Positions 61,498 through 64,000 of a stretch of DNA of 64,000 nt are shown here, in pieces. The position numbers and the translations under genes were made by a program. The notes below the pieces were generated by a model. It saw nothing but the letters and a program-made list of their open reading frames with translations. It was not told the origin of the DNA and searched no databases. The first letter of the stretch is position 1, and each line of letters begins with the position of its first letter. The DNA lies in assembly GCA_028288595.1 (NCBI GenBank), contig JAQBNK010000168.1, forward strand, positions 1 to 64,000. Reading direction: 5' to 3'. This DNA is from Chitinophagaceae bacterium. GTDB taxonomy: Bacteria; Bacteroidota; Bacteroidia; Chitinophagales; Chitinophagaceae.

Positions 61498-61935
61498 ATG
61501 GCACTAATTAATCCTCACATTAACTTCAACGGAAATGCCGAAGAAGCGTTTACCTTTTACAAATCAGTATTTGGTGGCGAGTTTGCAAGTATTAAGCGTT
61601 TCAAAGACATGGCGAGCCCTGAATTTCCAGTCGCAGAAGGGGAAGCAAATAAAATAATGCACATTGCTTTGCCTATTGGCAAAAACGTTTTAATGGCTAA
61701 TGATGTTCCTGAATTTATGGGACGAACAAATGAAAACGAAAACAGAAGTAAAATTTCAATAAGTGCAGAAAGTCGTGAAGAAGCCGACAAATTATTTAAC
61801 GGGCTTTCAGCAGGTGGACAAATTGAAATGCCTATTGCCGATAGTCCCTGGGGTTCTTACTTTGGAATGTTCAGAGACAAATTTGGTATTGAGTGGATGG
61901 TGGACTTTGATGCAAAATATAACGCAGGAGTATAA
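61498..61935 (+). CDS. VOC-family protein, PhnB-like
   Basis: A 145-residue protein from the ATG at 61498 (upstream in-frame start at 61471 is less likely). MALINPHINFNGNAEEAFTF (start), KSVFGGEFASIKRF, VLMANDVPEFMG and WGSYFGMFRDKFGIEWMVD match the PhnB/3-demethylubiquinone-methyltransferase-like branch of the vicinal-oxygen-chelate superfamily. Members are often small-molecule-binding or resistance-like, and the function is rarely known. The stop codon is followed in the same frame by 63 sense codons (see next entry). Confidence 0.85.
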   Translation: MALINPHINFNGNAEEAFTFYKSVFGGEFASIKRFKDMASPEFPVAEGEANKIMHIALPIGKNVLMANDVPEFMGRTNENENRSKISISAESREEADKLFNGLSAGGQIEMPIADSPWGSYFGMFRDKFGIEWMVDFDAKYNAGV

Positions 61936-62127
61936 ATTATAAGCGAAAAAAAGTTTCCCGGTAATCCAACAAAATCATATCGTTCTACACAACCATTTAG
62001 AGTAGTTGGAGAAGTTACAATCTGGCAACAACACCCGGCAGCTCAAATTAAAACAATGAAAGAACACCTTGACAAACTTAATAAGCAAGGTATAAATTCA
62101 TTAAATGATGAGAGCAACCTAAAATAA
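61936..62127 (+). pseudogene. Start-less reading frame continuing behind the VOC stop codon
   Basis: Directly behind the TAA of the VOC gene the same frame stays open for 63 codons (containing SEKKFPGNPTKSY, EVTIWQQHPAAQIKTMKEHL, NKQGINSLNDESNLK). There is no ATG until the second half. The composition is protein-like. It is probably the 3' remnant of a deleted gene; stop-codon read-through is a less likely alternative. The next VOC gene begins 7 bp later. Confidence 0.45.
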
Positions 62128-62134
62128 ACAAACT

Positions 62135-62578
62135 ATGGAAAAAAGCAAACTGCTTGAAATGAACAATGTTGGTATCGTTGTAGAAAACCTCGAAAACGCC
62201 ATCTCGTTTTTCTCAGAAATTGGTTTGCAACTTGAAGGACGTGCTACAATTGAAGGAGAATGGGCAGGTCGTGTTACAGGACTTGGCAATCAGAATGTAG
62301 AGGTTGCTATGATGGTTACACCTGACGGACACAGCCGGCTTGAGATCTCAAAATTTATTAACCCAAAAACTATTTCAGACCATAGAAAAGCGCCTGTTAA
62401 TTCTTTGGGTTATCTGCGTGTAATGTTTAGGGTGAACAACCTAGACGAGTTGGTAGCACGACTGATAAAAAATGGTGCTGAACTTGTTGGTGAAGTAGTT
62501 CAGTATGAGAACTTGTATAGGCTATGCTATATACGTGGGACTGAAGGTCTGCTGGTTGGTTTGGCAGAGCAACTATAA
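62135..62578 (+). CDS. VOC-family (glyoxalase-like) protein
   Basis: A 147-residue two-module VOC protein: MNNVGIVVENLENAISFFSE at the start, VEVAMMVTPDGHSRLEISKF in the middle, and FRVNNLDELVARLIKNGAEL plus YIRGTEGLLVGLAEQ at the end. The conserved metal ligands of glyoxalase I appear in part (His/Glu in DGHSRLEISKF, Glu in GTEGLLV). It may bind or modify a small molecule. It lies 7 bp behind the preceding remnant. Confidence 0.88.
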   Translation: MEKSKLLEMNNVGIVVENLENAISFFSEIGLQLEGRATIEGEWAGRVTGLGNQNVEVAMMVTPDGHSRLEISKFINPKTISDHRKAPVNSLGYLRVMFRVNNLDELVARLIKNGAELVGEVVQYENLYRLCYIRGTEGLLVGLAEQL

Positions 62579-62632
62579 AGCAAAGAAATCATCAAAGTAT
62601 GTAACGAAAGACAAAGTATCAATTCTAATTAA

Positions 62633-63208
62633 ATGAGCGACCATCTTCAAAGCTTAAATATCCATATTAAGAAAGAAGCAGATGAAATTTTATATAAAAA
62701 GGGGCTTATTGATATTTTAAATTCTTTTGGCACACCCCACATTCACGGCAGTTATTTACTTGATTTAATGACATGGAGGGACTTAGATATTTATCTTGAG
62801 GTTGATAATATCGCAGAATCAGACTTCTTTCTTTTGGGTGGCAAAATTTGCACTGTGCTTAAACCAGTGAAAATGAGTTTTAGAAATGAAACGATATCAA
62901 AAACACAAAATCTTCCATTTGGCTTATACTGGGGTATTTACTTAGGAAATGAGAGGGCTGGCGCCTGGAAGATTGATATTTGGACAGTCGGTACTTCGGA
63001 ATGTGAACGACTTATTGACTACTGTAAAGAGATTAAACAACAACTCACCTCTTTAGCTGTCTCAAGAATATTAGAAATTAAATCGCAATGCTGGACAGAC
63101 CCGGAATATAGACGTTCTTATAGTAGTTCGGATATATATACAGCGGTACTGGAGAAGAATATTCCGAACATCGGGGAGTTCAAAAAATACCTAAGAACTA
63201 CAAAATAA
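62633..63208 (+). CDS. Nucleotidyltransferase-like protein
   Basis: A 191-residue protein with a candidate nucleotidyltransferase-fold motif: HGSYLLDLMTWRDLDIYLEV (Gly-Ser, then Asp-x-Asp at about residues 50-55), followed by a third acidic strand WKIDIWTVGT near residue 121. This resembles aminoglycoside-nucleotidyltransferase or MNT-type proteins, but no known family is confidently assigned. Behind its stop, after 12 bp, is a third copy of ACCGCTAACAT. Function unknown. Confidence 0.6.
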   Translation: MSDHLQSLNIHIKKEADEILYKKGLIDILNSFGTPHIHGSYLLDLMTWRDLDIYLEVDNIAESDFFLLGGKICTVLKPVKMSFRNETISKTQNLPFGLYWGIYLGNERAGAWKIDIWTVGTSECERLIDYCKEIKQQLTSLAVSRILEIKSQCWTDPEYRRSYSSSDIYTAVLEKNIPNIGEFKKYLRTTK

Positions 63209-63220
63209 ACATATAAGCTT

Positions 63221-63262
63221 ACCGCTAACATGAGGTTTTGTTATACCCGCTAAAAAATATGT
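63221..63262. repeat. Third copy of the cassette-type left arm (site C)
   Basis: ACCGCTAACAT at 63221-63231 follows the nucleotidyltransferase-like gene. An ATGAGG...CCTCAT pair (63230-63268) could form a short stem, but no full right arm is evident. It may be an incomplete or eroded site. Confidence 0.45.
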
Positions 63263-63281
63263 CCTCATCGACTATCGCTTC

Positions 63282-64000
63282 CTACGCCTTACTCAACCAA
63301 ACGGCATACTTAAAATAGTTGATCCTGTTAACGAACTTCGCCATATCCGGCAGAATATCTTTCTTCGGTATGGAAATCCAGTTGAGTGGTTCACCATATT
63401 TTTTTGCAGCCCTTTCGAGTGTATCAATTCCAACCATAGTAAAAGCATCCAGGCATCCATAACGGGCAATGATCTTTTTTTTTCTTTTTAATGACGAATC
63501 AATTTGCATAATGAGCTGTTGCATATTTTTCACTTCCGCTATAAAGATTTCTCTTAAGTGCGACACATCTCGCACTTTTGTCACCATCGTATGAGTTCCT
63601 AGGTGAATATCTTTGTAGGTATCATAAATGTCGTTTGTCATTTGCCCCATCATGCCATGTTGGTAAATAATCCGGCGCTCCGCTTCGGTCCAGTTTTCGT
63701 CAATCAGTTCTGCAACAGTTAGACAGTAATTACCGTTTTTATTCCTCGCAATATCAATGGTTTCTTCCAAAGAAAGTCCAGCCTGGTGCTGCCGCATTGA
63801 ATCTGCCTGTCCATGAAACGCTTTTTTCAACTGTGTCCAATATGCAGGCCTGACGGACAGCTTTTTGAGCTCCTCATTTATTCCTACAATCAACTTTATT
63901 TTTTTAGATAATGAAGGGTTAACAGTTTTGCTGTATGGCAGTTCCAACAGGTGAAGCAAGTCCAGCATTTCCTGTTCATTCCAACCGTCTTCGTCAATCA
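63282..64000 (-). CDS. Class I isoprenoid/terpene synthase-like protein (5' end outside window)
   Basis: The frame is open through base 64000, so the start lies beyond the window; the ATG at 63968 is internal. The visible ~239 residues are all-alpha and include GQMTNDIYDTYKDIHLGTHT, whose ND-x-x-(Y)-x-x-(Y)K-D pattern recalls the second metal motif of class I terpene and prenyl synthases, and a Lys-rich region near KRKKKIIARYG. The first aspartate motif would lie upstream. It might instead be an unrelated helical protein. The call is tentative. Confidence 0.45.
   Translation of the reverse strand, partial: IDEDGWNEQEMLDLLHLLELPYSKTVNPSLSKKIKLIVGINEELKKLSVRPAYWTQLKKAFHGQADSMRQHQAGLSLEETIDIARNKNGNYCLTVAELIDENWTEAERRIIYQHGMMGQMTNDIYDTYKDIHLGTHTMVTKVRDVSHLREIFIAEVKNMQQLIMQIDSSLKRKKKIIARYGCLDAFTMVGIDTLERAAKKYGEPLNWISIPKKDILPDMAKFVNRINYFKYAVWLSKA

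Noticed and set aside
57404-63262. Prophage or conventional transposon
   Set aside because: No integrase, transposase, structural phage genes or flanking IS inverted repeats were seen in the region.

Overview
The window reads as chromosomal DNA of a Bacteroidota bacterium, most likely a Chitinophagaceae-like member. The evidence is type IX secretion (T9SS) C-terminal sorting domains (1-2181, 38745-39428), GSCFA and DUF6702 proteins, a long-form IspH, an ftsK-lolA pair, lack of Shine-Dalgarno sequences, and TAnnTTTG -7 promoter boxes close to several start codons. No rRNA, CRISPR array, prophage or intact IS element is visible.

Layout. 1-9.5 kb: the end of a large surface adhesin, a YpdA-type flavin reductase, an MBL-fold hydrolase, a TlpA-like thioredoxin, a cupin, a lipoprotein hydrolase, an HD protein, free-methionine sulfoxide reductase and several small unknown proteins. 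9.5-26 kb: mostly housekeeping, including ispH, cmk, lolA, ftsK, rnz, dapA, accA, tRNA-Asp(GTC), a receiver-PAS-histidine kinase, a GSCFA protein translationally coupled to an HMG-CoA-lyase-like enzyme, rlmB, and murQ with a BadF-type sugar kinase (muropeptide recycling). 26-46 kb: an S41 protease, mutS, an acyltransferase-like membrane protein, a GH13 amylase lipoprotein, a flavin monooxygenase with a PLP aminotransferase, a cysteine desulfurase, glmM, an LTA-synthase-like sulfatase, PAP2 and a CBS/DUF21 protein. 46-57 kb: a DUF6702/HupE/M1 peptidase group, an esterase, a TraB-ECF sigma-membrane protein operon, an arginine-decarboxylase-like enzyme, and rpmI-rplT.

57.3-63.3 kb is different. 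Small, functionally unrelated, mostly plus-strand genes (TfoX-like, monooxygenase-like, a frameshifted cupin, two VOC proteins, a nucleotidyltransferase-like protein) are mixed with gene fragments. Three copies of the 11-mer ACCGCTAACAT lie 13-38 bp behind plus-strand genes. One copy opens a ~120 bp imperfect inverted repeat. Another opens an ~85 bp structure ending in GTTAGGC, the attC core consensus. This looks like a gene-cassette-type accessory region, but no integrase is in the window.

The second unusual signal is genome-wide in character. Many intergenic hairpins, mostly between convergent genes, are built from degenerate tandem 7-nt units, with the phase kept over as many as 11 units and in two cases running into coding ends. 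I know of no name for this element class in Bacteroidota; that is my recall, not a search.
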